This document shows, one piece after another, positions 25,331-39,160 of a stretch of 64,000 nt of DNA. The DNA comes from Papilionanthe hookeriana x Papilionanthe teres. Its lineage: Eukaryota > Streptophyta > Magnoliopsida > Asparagales > Orchidaceae. A program made the position numbers and the translations under genes. The stretch's first letter is position 1. Every line of letters starts with the position of its first letter. Below the pieces are notes generated by a model. That model worked only from the letters and a program-made list of their open reading frames with translations, did not search any database and had not been told where the DNA came from. The stretch is from assembly GCA_022702705.1 (NCBI GenBank), contig CM040434.1, positions 58,769,022-58,833,021 of the forward strand, given 5' to 3'.

Positions 25331-26770
25331 AATTTCTGACCCAATGACCACCCCATTAACCCATTGGGTTAACTTTTGACCAAAAATTCAGTTTTGGTCA
25401 AAAAAGTCAAATTTTGACCTAATGATCAATTATTGACCCAATAAGTCAATCACTCACCAAAAAGTCAACTTTGGTCAAAATGCTCAACTCTTGACCCAAT
25501 GACAAACCCATTAACCCAATAGGTCAATTTTTGACCTAAAAGTCAATTTTGGTCAAAATAGTCAATTTTTTACTAAATGACCACCCATTGACCCGATAGT
25601 TCAATTTTTGTCGAAAAAGTCAACTTTGGTCAAAATGGTCAATTGTTGACCCATTGACCAATCCATCGAACTAATAGATCATCTTTTGACCAAAAAGTCA
25701 TCTTCGGTCAAAATGTAAACTCTTGACCCAACTACCAACTCATTGAGCAAATAGGTCAACTTTTGACCAAAAAGTAAATTTTTGTCAAAATTGACAATTT
25801 CTGACCCAATGACCACCCCGTTAACCCAATGGGTTAACTTTTGACCAAAAATTCAATTTTAGTCAAAATAGGTCAACTTTTGACCAAAAAATCATCTTTG
25901 GTCAAAATGGTTAATTTCTGACCCAATGACCCTCACATCGGCCCAGTGGGTTAACTTTTGACCAAAAAGCCAACTTTGGTCAAAATGGTCAATTTTTTCC
26001 CCAATGACCAACCCATTGACCCAATAGGTCAACTTTTGACTAAAAAGTCATCTATGGACAAAATTGTCAATTCTTGACCCAATTACCAACTCATTGGCCA
26101 ATTAGGTCAACATTTGACCAAAAAGTCAACTTTGGTCAAAATGGTCAATTTCTGACCCAATGACCACCCGTTAACCCATTGTGTTAACTTTTGACTAAAA
26201 ATTCAGTTTTGGTCAAAAAAGTCAAATTTTGACCTAATGATCAATTATTGACCCAATAAGTCAATCACTCACCAAAAAGTCAACTTTGGTCAAAATGCTC
26301 AACTCTTGACCCAATGACAAACCCATTAACCCAATAGGCCAATTTTTTACGAAAAAGTCAATTTTGGTCAAAATAGTCAATTTTTGACAAAATGACCACC
26401 CATTGACCCATTAGTTCAATTTTTGTGCAAAAAGTCAACTTTGGTCAAAATGGTCAATTGTTGACCCAATGACTAATCCATTGAACTAATAGATCATCTT
26501 TTGACCAAGAAGTCATCTTCGGTCAAAATGTCAATTCTTGACCCAACTACCAACTTATCGAGCAACAGTCAACGCTTGACCAAAAAGTCAATTTTGGTCA
26601 AAATGGACAATTTCTGACTCAATGACCAACCCGTTAACCCAATGGGTTAGCTTTTGACCAAAAATTCAATTTTAGTCAAAATATGTCAACTTTTGACCAA
26701 AAAACCATCTTTGGTCAAAATGGTTAATTTCTGACCCAATGACCCTCCCATCGACCCAGTGGGTTAACTT
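25135..26770 (+). repeat. Tandem pair of ~815-bp higher-order units
   Basis: Two adjacent copies of a unit of about 815 bp. The ATTTTTTCCCC marker lies at 25,177 and 25,993 (816 apart), and the CCCTC-C-ATCG-CCCAGTGGG marker at 25,929 and 26,743 (814 apart). Both also resemble 20,340-21,060, 6,540-7,330 and 55,650-56,420, where the unit is single. Copy 1 keeps TTTTTGTCGAAAAAG and copy 2 has TTTTTGTGCAAAAAG. This is a local expansion by unequal exchange in this part of the array. Confidence 0.75.
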
Positions 26771-29509
26771 TTGACCAAAAAGTCAACTTTAGTCGAAATG
26801 GTCAATTTTTTACCCATTGACCCAATAGGCCAACTTTTGACTAAAAAGTCATCTTTTGTCAAAATGGTCAATTCTTGACCCAATTACCAACTTATTGACC
26901 CAATAAGTGAACCTTTGAATAAAAAGTCATACTTGGTCAAAATGGTCAATTCATGACCCAATTACCAACTCATTGGTCAAATAGGTTAACTTTTGACCAA
27001 AAAGTCAATTTTGGTCAAAAAGGACAATTTCTGACCCAATGACCACCCCTTTGACCCATTGGGTTAACTTTTGACCAAAAATTCAATTTTGGTCAAAAAG
27101 TTAATTTTTGACCTAATGACAAATTATTGACCCAATAAGTCAATCTTTGACCAAAAAGTCAACTTTAGTCAAAATGGTCAATCCTTGACCCAACGACAAA
27201 CCCAACCAAATAGGTCAACTTTTGACAAAAAAAGATAATTTTGGTCAAAATATTCAATTTTTGACCTAATGACCACCCATTGACCCAATAGGTCAACTTT
27301 TGACCAAAAAGTCGACTTTGGTCGAAATGGTCAATTGTTTACCCACTGACCAACCCATTGACCCAATAGGTCATTTTTTTACAAAAAAAGTCATCTTTGG
27401 TCAAAATGGTCAATTCTTGACCCAATTACCAACTGATTGGCCAAATAGGTCAAACTTTGATCAAAAAGTCAACTTTGGTCAAAATGGTCAATTTCTGACC
27501 CAATGACCACCTCGTTGACCCATTGAGTTAACTTTTGACTAAAAATTCAGTTTTGGTCAAAAAGTCATATTTTGACCTAATGACCAATTATTGACCCAAT
27601 AAGTCAATCACTGACAAAAAAGTCAACTTTGGTCAAAATGCTCAATTCTCGACCTAATGACAAACACATTAACCCAATAAGTCAATTTTTGACCAAAAAG
27701 TCAATTTTGGTCAAAATAGTCAATTTTTGACCTAATGACCACCCATTGGCCCAATAGGTCAACTTTTGACCAAAAAGTCAACTTTGGTCGAAATGGTCAA
27801 TTTTTTACCCAATGACCCAATATGTCATTTTTTCACTAAAAAATCATCTTTGGTCAAAATGGTCAATTCTTGACCCAATTACCAAGTCATTGGCCAAATT
27901 GGTCAACCTTTGACCAAAAAGTCTACTTTGGTCAAAATGGACAATTTCTGACCCTATGACCACCCCGTTAACTCACTGGGTTAACTTTTGACTAAAAATT
28001 CAGTTTTCTCAAAAAAGTCAAATTTTGACCTAATGACCAATTATTGACCAAATAAGTCAATCACTAACCAAAAAGTCAACTTTGGTCAAAATGCTCAATC
28101 CTTGACCCAATGACGAACCCATTAACCCAAAAGGTCAATTTTTGACCAAAAAGTCAATTTTGGTCATAATAGGCAATTTTTGAGCTAATGACCCCCCATG
28201 GATCCAATAGTTCAACTTCTGACCAAAAAGTCAACTTTGGTCAAAATGGTCAATTGTTGACCCAATGACCAACTCATTGAACCAATAGATCATCTTTTGA
28301 CTATAAAGTCATCTTCGGTCAAAATGGTCAATTCTTCACCCAACTACCAACTCCTTGAGCAAATAGGTCAACCTTTGACCAAAAACTCAATTTTGGTCAA
28401 AATGGACAATTTCTGACCCAATGACCACCCCGTTAACCCATCGAGTTACCTATTGACCAAAAATTCTATTTTGGTCAAAATAGGTCAACTTTTGACCAAA
28501 AAGTCATCTTTGGTCAAAATGGTTAACTTCTGACCCACTGATCCTCCCATTAACCCAATGGGTCAACTTTTGACAAAAAATTCAATTTTGGCCAAAATAG
28601 TTAACTTTTGACCCTATAGGTCATTCTCTGACCAAAAAGTCAACTTTGGTCCAAATGGTCCATCCTTGACCCAATGACAAACCCATTGACCAATATGTCA
28701 ACTTCTGACCAAAAGGTCAATTTTGGTCAAAATAATCAATTTTTAACTTAATGACTACCCATTGACCCAATAGGTCAACTTTTGACCAAAAAGTCAATTT
28801 TCGTAAAAGTAGTCAAATTTTAACCTAATGACCAATTATTGACCCAGTAAGCCAATCTCTAAACAAAAAGTCAACTTTGGTAAAAAAAGTCAAGCTTGAC
28901 CCAATGACAATCCATTGACCCAATATGTCAACTTTTGACCAAAAAGTCAACTTCTGTCAAAAAGATTAATCTTTGACCCAATGACCAACCCATTGGTCTA
29001 ATAGGTCAATTTTTGACTAAAAAGTCAATTTTGGTCAAAATAGTCAATTTTTGAATTAATGACCAATTATTGATTCAATAAGTCAATCCCTGACCAAAAA
29101 GTTAACCTTGGTCAAAATGGTCATTCCTTGACCAAATGACAAACCCACTGACCTAATGGTCAATTTTTGACGAAAAAGTCAATTTTGGTCAAAATAGTCA
29201 ATTTTTGACCAAATGATCACCCATTAACACAATAGATCAACTTTTAACCAAAAAGTCAACTTTGGTAAAAATGGTCAATTTTTGACCCAATGACCAACCC
29301 ATTGACCTAATAGGTTAACTTTTAACTAAAAAGTCATATTTGGTCAAAATGGTCAATTCATGACCCAATTACCAACTCATTTGCCAAATAGGTTAACTTT
29401 TGACAAAAAAGTCAACTTTGGTCAAAAAGGTCAATTTCTGACCCAATGACCACCCCGTTGACCCATTGGGTTAACTTTTGACCAAATATTCAATTTTGGT
29501 TAAAAAGTT
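26771..29509 (+). repeat. Satellite block epsilon, copy 2, and linker
   Basis: Paralogue of about 21,070-23,400 at a 5.70-kb offset until about 29,070. It shares the CAGTTTTCTC deletion (28,001), CAATGACCAACTCATTGAACC-type monomers and TAAAAGTAGTCAA (about 28,804). From about 29,070 to 29,510 the variants match instead 18.2-18.66, 53.5-54.0 and 62.75-63.2 kb, so a block junction lies near 29,070. No gene is present. Confidence 0.65.
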
Positions 29510-32500
29510 AATTTTTGGCCTAAAGACCAATTGTTGACCCAATAAGTCAATCTCTGACTAAAAAGTCAACTTTGGTCAAAGTGGTCAATCCTTGAACCAA
29601 CGACAAACCCATTGACCCAATATGTCAATTTTTGACTAAAAAGTCAATTTTGGTCAAAATAGTTAATTTTTGACCTAATGACCACCCATTGACCCAATAG
29701 TTCAACTTTTGACCAAAAATTCAACTTTGGTCAAAATGGTCAATTTTTGACCCAACGACCAACCCATTGAACAAATAGATCAACTTTTGACCAAAAAGCC
29801 ATCTTCGGTAAAAATGGCCAATTCTTAACCCAACTACCAACACATTGACCAAATAAAGTCAACTTTTGACCGAAAAGTCAACTTTGGTCAAAACAGGCAA
29901 TTTCTGACCCAATGACCAGCTCGTTGACCCAATGGGTTAACTTTTGACCAAAAATTCAATTTCGCTCAAAATAAGTCAATTTTTGAACAAAAAATCATTT
30001 TTGGTCAAAATGGTTAATTTCTGACCCAATGATCCCCCGTTAACCCAATGGGTTAACTTTTGACCAAAAATTCAATTTTGGCCAAACTAGTCAATTTTTG
30101 ACCTAATGACCAATTATTGACCCAATAAGTCAATCTCTGACCAAAAAGTCAACTTTGGTCAAAATGCTCAATCCTTGACCCAATAAAAAAACCATCGACC
30201 CAATATGTCAACTTTTGACAAAAAAGTCAATTTTGGTCAAAATAGTCAATTTTTGACTTAATGACCACCCATTGACCCAGTAGGTCAGCTTTTGAGCAAA
30301 AAGTCAATTTTAGTCAAAATAGTCGATTTTTAACTTAATGACTAACTATTGACCCAGTCAGCCAATCTCTGACCAAAAAGTCAACTTTGGTTAAAATGGT
30401 CAATCCTGAACCCAATGACTGTTTACCATTGACCCAATTGGTCAACTTTTGACCAAAAGTCAACTTTGGTTAAAAAGATCAATACTTGACCCAATGACCA
30501 ACCCATTAACCTAATAGGTCAACTTTTGACCAAAAAGTAAAATTTGGTCAAAATAGTCAATTTTTGACTTAATGACCAATTATTGACTCAATAAGTCAAT
30601 CTTTGACCAAAAAGTCAACCTTGGTCATAATGGTCAATCCTTGACCAAATTACCAACTCAATGACCTAATAGGTCAACTTTTGACCAAAAAGTAAATTTT
30701 GGTCAGAATAGTCAAGTTTTGACCTAATGACCACCCATTGATCCAATAGGTCAACTTTTGACCAAAAAGTCAACTTTGGTCAAATTGGTCAATTTTTTAC
30801 CCGATAATCAACCCATTGACCCAATAGGTCAACTTTTGACTAAAAAGTCATCTTTGGTCAAAATGGTCAATTCTTGACCCAATTGCCAACTCATTGGCCA
30901 AATAGGTCAACCTTCAACCAAAAAGTCAACTTTGTTCAAAATGGTCAATTTCTGACTCAGTGACCACCTCGTTGACCCATTGGGTTAACTTTTGACTAAA
31001 AATTCCGTTTTGGTAAAAAAAAGTCAAATTTTGACTTAATGACTAATTATTGACCCAAAAAGCCAATCACTGACAAAAAAAGTCAACTTTAGTCAAAATT
31101 CTCAATTCTTGACCCAATGACCAACCCATTGGCCTAATAGGTCAACTTTTGAATAAAAAGTTAATTTTGGTCAAAATAGTCAATTTTTTACCTAATGACA
31201 ACCTATTGACCAAATTGGTCAACTTTTGAACAAAAAGTCAACATTGGTCAAAATGTTCAATTTCTAACCCAATGACAATCCGATTAATCCAATCGGTTAA
31301 CTTTTGACCAAAAAGTGAACTTTGGCCAAAAAGGTCAATTCTTGACCCAATGACCAACTCATTAACACAATTGGTCAACTTTTGAACAAAAAGTCATTTT
31401 TGGTCAAAATAGTAAATTTATGACCTAATGACCAATAGTTTACCCAATAAGTCAATCTCTGACCAAAGAGTCGACTTTGGTCATAATGGTCAGTCCTTGA
31501 CCAAATGACAAACCCATTGACCTTATAGGTCAACTTTTGACAAAAAAATCAACTTTGGTATAAATGGCCAATCCTTGTCCCAATGACGAACCCATTGACC
31601 CAATAGGTCAACTTTTGACCAAAAAGTCAACTTTGGTCAAAATGGTCAATCCTTGACCCAATGACCAACCTATTGTCCCAATTTGTCAACTTTTGACCTA
31701 AAAGTCAACTTTTGTCAAAATGGTCAATCCTCGAACCACTGACATACCCATTGATCCAATGGTTCAACTTTTAACCAAAAATTTAATTTTGGTCAAAATA
31801 GTATATTATTAACCAAATGACCACCTATTGGCCCAATAGGTCAACTTTTGACCAAAAAGACAACTTCGGTTAAAATGGTTAAATTCTGACTCAATGACCA
31901 ACCCATTGACCAATGGTCAACAATTAACCAAGAAGTCAACTTTGGTCAAAATGATCAATCATTCACCCAATGACCAACCCATTGACCCAATAGGTCAACT
32001 TTTGACCAAAAACTCAATTTTTTTCAAAATAGTCAATTTTTGACCTAATGACCAATTATTGCTCAATAAGTCAATCTCTTACCAAAAAGTCAATTTTGGT
32101 CAAAATGGTCAATCCTTGACCCAATGACCAACCCATTGACCAAAAAGTTAAATTTGGTCAAAATGATCAATCTTGGACCCAATGACTAACCCATCGGCCT
32201 AAAAAGTCAGGTTTTGAGCAAAAAGTCAGTTTTGGTCAAAATAGTCAATTTTTGACCTAATGATCATCCCATTGACCCAATAGGTTAACTTTTGACCAAA
32301 TAGTCAACTTTGGTCGAAATGGTCAATTTTTTACCCAATGACCACCCCGTTGACCCAATAGGTCAACTGTTGACCAAAAATTAAATTTTTGACAAATCAG
32401 TCAATTTTAGACTTAAAGACCAATTATTGTCCCAATAAGTTAATCTATGGCCAAAAAGTCAACTTTGTTCAAAATGGTTAATCATTGACCTAATCACTAA

Positions 32501-32950
32501 CCTAATGACCTAATGGGACAACTTTTGACCAAAAAGTCAAGTTTGGTCAAAATGGATAGTTTCTGACCCAATGACAAAACCCCTGACCTAACAGGTCAAC
32601 TTTTGATTAAAAAGTCAACTTTGGTCAAAATGGTTAATTTCTGACACAATGACCACCCCCATTGACTCAATATGTTAACTTTTGTCCAAAAATTCAACTT
32701 TGGTCAACATAATCAAATTTTGACCTCATGACCAATTATTGACCCAATAAGTCAATCTATGACCAAAAAGACAACTTTGGTCAAAATGGTCAATCCTTAA
32801 CCCAATGACCTACCGTCTGACCAAATAGGAAAACTTTTGACTAAAAGTCAACTAGGGTCAAATTGATCAATCCTTGACTCAATGACTCAATTGGTCAACT
32901 TTTGACCAAAAAATCAATTTCAGTCAAAAAAACCAATTTTTGACCTAATG
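29510..32950 (+). repeat. Satellite block alpha, copy 2
   Basis: Partner of 1-3,735. It is shorter by about 320 bp: in copy 1 two monomers of the AATAAGTCAATC type lie at about 2,530 and 2,840, whereas here one hybrid (near 32,060) is followed directly by sequence matching 2,880 onward. This is the expected product of exchange between like monomers. A third related piece at about 33,560-33,980 keeps monomers resembling the missing part. Confidence 0.78.
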
Positions 32951-34999
32951 GCCACCCCATTGACCCAAAAGGTCAAGTTTTGACCAAAAGTCAACTTCGG
33001 TCAAAATCATCAATTTCTGACCCAATGACCAACCCATTGATCCAATAGGTTAACTTTTGACCAAAAAGTCAACTTTGCTAAAAATTGTCAATCCTTGATC
33101 CAATGACCAACTCATTGACCCAATAGGTCAACTTTTGACCAAAAGGTCAACTTAAGTCAAAATGGTCAATCCTTGACCCAATTTGTCAACTTTTGACCAA
33201 AAAGTCAACTTTAGTCAAAATGGTTAATCCTTGAACCAAAGACATACCCATTGACCCAATAGGTCAACTTTTGACCAAAAAGTCATTTTTGGTCAAAATT
33301 GTAATTTTTATCCTAATGATCACCCATTTACCCAAGGGTCAACTTTTGACCAAAAAGTCATCTTTGGTTAAAAATAGTCAATTTCTGGCCTAATGACCAA
33401 CCCATTGACCTAATGGACAACTTTTGTCGAAAAAGTTAATATTGGTTAAAATGATCAATCCTTGACCCAATGACCAACCCAATGACCAATCCTTGACCAA
33501 ATAGGCCAGTTTTTTACCAAAATGTCAATTTTGGTCAAAATAGTCAATTTTTAACCTAATGACCAATTATTGCCTAATAAGTCAATCTTTTACCAAAAAG
33601 TCAACTTTAGTCAAATTGGTCAATCTTTGAACAAATGACAAACAACTTTTGACCAAAAAGTTAACTTTGATCAAAATGGTCAATTTCTGAGCCAATGACA
33701 AACAATTGACCCAATATGTCAACATTTGACCAAAAATTCAACAATGGTCAATTTGGTCAATCCTTGACCCAATGACCAATCCATTGACCCAAGAGGTCAA
33801 TATTTGACCAAAAAGTCAAGTTTGATTAAAATGGTCAATTTCTGACCCAAAGACTAACCCATCTACCTAATAGGTCATTTTTTGACCAAAAAGTCAACTT
33901 TGGTCAAAATGATCAAATTCTAACACAATGACCACCCCATTGACTCAATGGGTCAACATTTGACCAAAAATTTAAATTTGGTCAACTTAAATCAATTTTT
34001 GACCGAATGACTAATTATTAACCCAATAGGTCAAGTCTGACCAATAAGTCAAGTTTGGTCAAAATGGTCAATCATTGACCCAATAGGTCAACTTTTGAAT
34101 AAAAAGTCAACTTTAGTCAAAATGGTCAATCCTCAACCCAATGACAAACTCATTGACCCAATAGGTCAACTTTAGACCAAAAAGTCAATTTTGGTCAAAA
34201 TAGTCAATTTTTGACCTAATGCCACCCATCAATCTAATCAGTCAACTTTCGACTAAAAAGTCAACTTTGGTCAAAATGATCAATTTTCGACCCAATGACT
34301 AACCTCATCAACCCAAAAGGTCAACTTTCGACTAATAAGTCATCTTTGGTCAAAATGGTCAATTCTTGACCTAATTACCAACTCATTAGCCAAATAGGTC
34401 AACCTTTGACCAAAAAGTCAACTTTGGTCAAAATAGTCAATTTCTGACCTAATGACCACCCCGTTGACCCATTGAGTTAACTTTTAACTAAAAATTCAGT
34501 TTTAGTCAAAAAAAATCAATTTTTGACCTAATGACGAATTGTTGACCCAAGAAGTCAATCTCTGACAAATAAGTCAACTTTGGTCAAAATGGTCAATCCT
34601 TGGCCCAATGACAAACCCATAGATCCAATAAGTTAGCTCACCAAAAAGTCAATTTTGGTCAAAATAAATAATTTTTGATCTAATGAGCACTCATCGATCC
34701 AACAGTCAACTTTCGACCAAAAAATCAACTTTGGTCAAAATGGTCATCGTTAATCTAATGACTAACCTCGTTAATCTAATAGATCAAATTTTAACCAAAA
34801 AGTTATCTTCAGATCAATATGGTCAATTCGACTAATTACAAACTCATTGACCAAATAGTCAACTTTCGACCAAAAGTCAACTTCGTCAAAATGGTCAATT
34901 TCTAACCTAATGACCACCCCGTCTAATCTATCAAGTAACCGACTAAAATTCAATTTCGCCAAAAAAGTCAATTTTTGACCTAATGACCAATTATCGATC
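32951..34999 (+). repeat. Satellite, unassigned segment with alpha-like pieces
   Basis: Ordinary 78-bp monomers in the same orientation. The 33,130-33,980 part carries alpha-like variants (ATTGCCTAATAAGTCAATC at about 33,570, comparable with 2,525), but I could not assign the whole stretch to one partner. From 34,215 the sequence becomes irregular, with TCGAC replacing TTGAC and many one-base losses. No gene or other element is seen. Confidence 0.7.
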
Positions 35000-35010
35000 C
35001 AATAAGTCAA
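34215..35010 (+). other. TCGA-type variant patch with indels
   Basis: TCGAC forms (TTTCGACC, CATCGATCC) plus many short deletions, e.g. near 34,835-34,960 where CAAATAGTCAAC and GACTAAAATTC replace the longer normal phrases. Normal monomers resume at about 35,020. Real divergence and consensus error are both possible. Confidence 0.65.
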
Positions 35011-38000
35011 TCTCCGACCAAAAAGTCAACTTTGGTCAACATGGCCAATCCTTGACCCAATGACAAACCCATTGACCCAATAGGTTAACTTTTTACCAAA
35101 AAATCAATTTTGGTCAAAATAGAAAATTTTTGACCTAATGACCTCCCAGTGACCCAATATGTCAATTTTTTACCAAAAAATTAACTTTGGTCAAAATGGT
35201 CAATTTTTGACCTAATGACCACCCATTAACCCACAAGGTCAACTTTTGAGCAAAAAGTCATCTTTGGTCAAAATGGTCAATTCTTGTCCTAATTACCAAC
35301 TCATTGACCCAATAAGTCAACTTTTGACCAAAAGATTAACTTTTCACCAAAAGGTCAACATTGGTCAAAATGGTCAATTTTTAATCCAATGATCAATCCA
35401 TTGACCCAATAAGTCAACTTTTCACCGAAAAGTCATCTTTGGTCATATTGGTCAATTTTTGACCTAATTACCAACTCATTGACCAAATAGGTCATATTTT
35501 GACCAAAAAGTGAACTTTGGTCAAAATGGTCATTTTTTGACCCAATGACCAACCCATTGACCCAATATATCAAATTTTGACAAAAAGGTCATCTCTGGTA
35601 TAAATGGTCAATTCTTGACCCAACTACCAACTCATTGACCAAAAAGATTAACTTTTGACAAAAAAGTCAACTTTAGTCAAAATGGTCGATTTCTGACCCT
35701 ATGGACCAACTTTTGACCAAAAATTTAATTTTGGTCAAAATAATAAATTTTTGACCTATTGACCAATTAATGACCTAAGAAGTAAACCTCTGACCAAAAG
35801 GTCAACATTTGTCAAAATTGCTAAACATTGACCCAATGACTATCCCATTGACCAAATTAGTAAAATTTTGACAAAAAAATTAATTTTGGACAAAGTAGTC
35901 AATTTTTGACCTAATGACAAATTTTTGACCCAGTAAGCCAATCTTTGACAAAAAAGTGAACTTTGGTCAAGATGGTTAATCTTTGACCCAGTGACCAACC
36001 CATCGACCCAATAGGTGAACTTTTGACCAAAAAGTCAACTTTAGTCAAAATGATCAATCCTTGACCCAATGACTAACCCATTGGCCTAATAGGTCAACTT
36101 TTCACCAAAAAGTCAATTTTGGTCAAAATAAGTAATTTTTGAATTAATTACCAATTATTGACCCAATAAGTCAATCTCTGACCAAAAAGTTAACTTTGGT
36201 CAAAATGGTCAATCCTTGACCCAATGACAAACCCATTGACCCAATAGGTCAACATTTGACCAAAAAGTCAATTTTGGTCAAAATAGTCAATTTTTTACCT
36301 ATGACCACCCATTGACCCAATAGTTCAACTTTTGACCAAAAAGTCAACTTTGGTCAAAATGGTTAATTTTTTACCCAATGACCAACCCATTGAACGAATA
36401 AATCAACTTTTGACCAAAAAGCCATCTTCGGTCAAAATCTCCAATTTTTAACCCAAATACCAACTCATTGACCAAATAAGTCAACTTTTGACCAAAAGTC
36501 AACTTTAAGTAAAATGGACAGTTTCTGACCCAATGACCACCTCGTTGACCCAATGGGTTAACTTTTAACAAAAAGTTCAATTTTGCTCAAAATAGGTCAA
36601 CTTTTGAACAAAAGTCATCTTTGGTCAAAATGGTTAATTTCTGACCCAATGACCCCCCGTTAACCCAGTGGGTTAACTCTTGACAAAAAATTCAATTTTG
36701 GCTAAAATATTCAATTTTTAACCTAATGACCAATTATTGACCCAATAAGTCAATCTCTGACCAAAAAGACAACTTTGGTCAAAATGGACAATCCTTCACC
36801 CAATGAAAAACCCATTGACCCAATATGTCAACTTTTGACCTAATAGGTCAATATTTGTCAAAATAGTCAATTTTTGACTTAATGACCAAAGTCAATCTCT
36901 CACCAAAAAGTCAACTTTGGTCAAAATGGTCAATCCTTGGCCCAATTACCAACTCAATGACCCAATATGTCAACTTTTGATCAAAAAGTCAATTTTGGTG
37001 AAAATAGTCAATTTTTGACCTAATGACCACCCACTGACCCAATAGGTCAACTTTTGACCAAAAAGTCAACTTTGGTCAAATGGTCAATTTTTACCAAATG
37101 ACCAACCCATTACCCTAATAGGTCAACTTTTGACTAAAAAGTCATCTTTGGTCAAAATGGTCAATTCTTGACCTAATCACCAACTCATTAGCAAAATGGG
37201 TCAAACTTTAACCAAAAAGTCAACTTTGGTTAAAATGGTCAATTTCTAACCCAATGACCACCGCGTTAACCCATTTGATTAACTTTTGACTAAAAATTAA
37301 GTTTTGGTCAAAAAAGTCAAATTTTAACCCAATGACCAATTATTAACCCAATAAGTCAATCACTGACCAAAAAGTCAACTTTGGTCAAAATGCTCAATTT
37401 CGACCGAATGACAAACCCATTAACCTAATAGTGACAATTTTGACCAAAAGTCAATTTTGGTCAAAATAGTCAATTTTCGATCTAATGACCACCCTATCGA
37501 CCCAATAGGTCAACTTTGACCAAAAAGTCAACTTTGGTCAAAATGATCAATTCGATCCAATGACCAACCCATTGAACCAATAGATCAACTTTTGACCAAA
37601 GAGTTATCTTCGATCAAAATGGTTAATTCCTGACACAACTACCAACTCATTGACTAAATAGGTCAACTTTTGACCAAAAAGTCAATTTTAGTCAAAATGG
37701 ATAATTTCTGACCCAATGACCACCCTGTTGACCTAATGTGTTAACTTTTGACCAAAAATTCAATTTTGGTCAAAATAGGTCAACTCGACTCAAGTCATCT
37801 TGGTCAAATGATCAATTTCGACTAACGACTCTCCAAATAATCTAAAGGTTAACTTGACCAAAATTAATTTTGGCAAAATAGTCAATTTTCGACCTAATGA
37901 CCAATTATTATCCCAATATGTCAATCTCTGACAAAAAAGTCAACTTTAGATAAAATGGTCAATCCTTGACCTAATGACAAACCCACTGACCTAATAAGTC

Positions 38001-38300
38001 AACTTTTGACCAAAAAGTCAATTTTGGTCAAAATAGTCAATTTTTAACTTAATGACCACCCAATGACCTAATAGGTCAACTTTTGACCAAAAAGTCAATT
38101 TTGGTCAAAATAGTCAATTTTAACCTAATGACCAATTATTGACCCAATAAGTCAATCTCCTACCAAAAAGTCAACTTTGGTCAAAATGGTCAATCCTTGA
38201 CCCAATGACCAACCCATTGACCCAATTGGTCAAACTTTGACCAAAAAGTCAACTTTGGTCAAAATGGTAAATCCTCAATCTAATGACCAACTCATTGATC
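35000..38300 (+). repeat. Satellite block zeta, copy 1
   Basis: Paralogue of about 43,500-46,900. Anchors are CAAAAAGGTCATCTC with GGTATAAATGG (35,581 and 44,021; offset 8,440), GGACAAAGTAGTC (about 35,888 and 44,347), ATGACCAAAGTCAATCTCTC (about 36,883 and 45,621; offset 8,738) and GACCTAATGTGTTAAC (about 37,730 and 46,227). The changes in offset show monomer-scale gains and losses between the copies. Confidence 0.72.
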
Positions 38301-38524
38301 TAATAAGTCAACTTTTGACCAAAAAGTCAATTTTGGTCAAAATAGTCAATTTTTGAATTAATGACCAATTATTGACCCAATAAGTCAATCTCTGACTAAA
38401 AAGTCAACTTTAGTCAAAATGGTCAATCCTTGACCCAATGACCAACCCATTGACCCAATAGGTCAACTTTTGACCAAAAAGTCAATTTTGGTCAAAATAA
38501 TCAATTTTTGACGTAATGACCACC

Positions 38525-39160
38525 CATCGACCTAATAGAGTCAACTTTCGACCAAAAAGTCAACTTTGGTCAAAATGGTCAATTTTCTACCAAATGACCA
38601 ACCCATCGACCCAATAGGTCAACTTTCGACCAAAAAGTCATCTTCGGTCAAAATGGTCAATTCTCGACCCAACTTACCAACTCATCGACCAAATAGTCAA
38701 CCTTCGACCCAAAAGTCAACTTTGGTCAAAATGGTCAATTTCCGACCCAATGACCACCTCGTTAACCAATCAGGTTAACTTTTAACGTAAAAATTCAATT
38801 TTTGGTCAAAATAAGTCAAATTTTAACCTAATGACCACTTATCGACCCAATAAGTCAATCATCTGACCAAAAGTCAACTTCGGTCAAAATGGTCAACTTT
38901 CGACCCAATGACAAAACCATTAAACCAATAGGTCAATTTTCGACCAAAAAGTCAATTTTGTCAAAATAGTCAATTTTTAACCTAATGACCAACCCATTGA
39001 CCCAATAGTTCAACTTTCGACCAAAAAGTCAACTCTTGGTCAAAATGGTCAATTCTCGACCCAATGACCAACACATCAACCTAATAGATCAATCTTTCGA
39101 CCAAAAAAGCATCTTCGGCCAAAATGGTCAATTCTTGACCTAACTACCATCTCATCGACC
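38525..39160 (+). other. TCGA-type variant patch
   Basis: TTGACC is replaced by TCGACC in most monomers while the opposite-strand equivalent GGTCAA is kept. A 70-codon frame (38,566-38,778) exists only because TGA stops are lost; it is a repeat translation, not a protein gene. Confidence 0.7.

Larger units (their letters stand above)
23554..25370 (+). repeat. 2.1-kb higher-order unit gamma, copy 4
   Basis: A dispersed copy of the unit that is tandem at 7.8-12.9 kb. It shows the same succession of monomers, including GTGAATTTC-, TTTAGTTTTGATC- and TTACCATTTAACC-bearing types (the last at about 24,118), a run of 15 C in the equivalent place (24,216-24,230) and the ATTTTTTCCCC monomer (24,982). 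The segment just upstream (23,400-23,553) matches the end of a gamma unit (GACCACAAAGTC), so a little more than one unit was copied. Near its end it carries a 195-bp internal duplication. Confidence 0.75.

Noticed and set aside
38566..38778. 70-codon open frame on the plus strand
   Set aside because: Same reason: repeat translation inside a TCGA-type patch, with no codon or domain signal.
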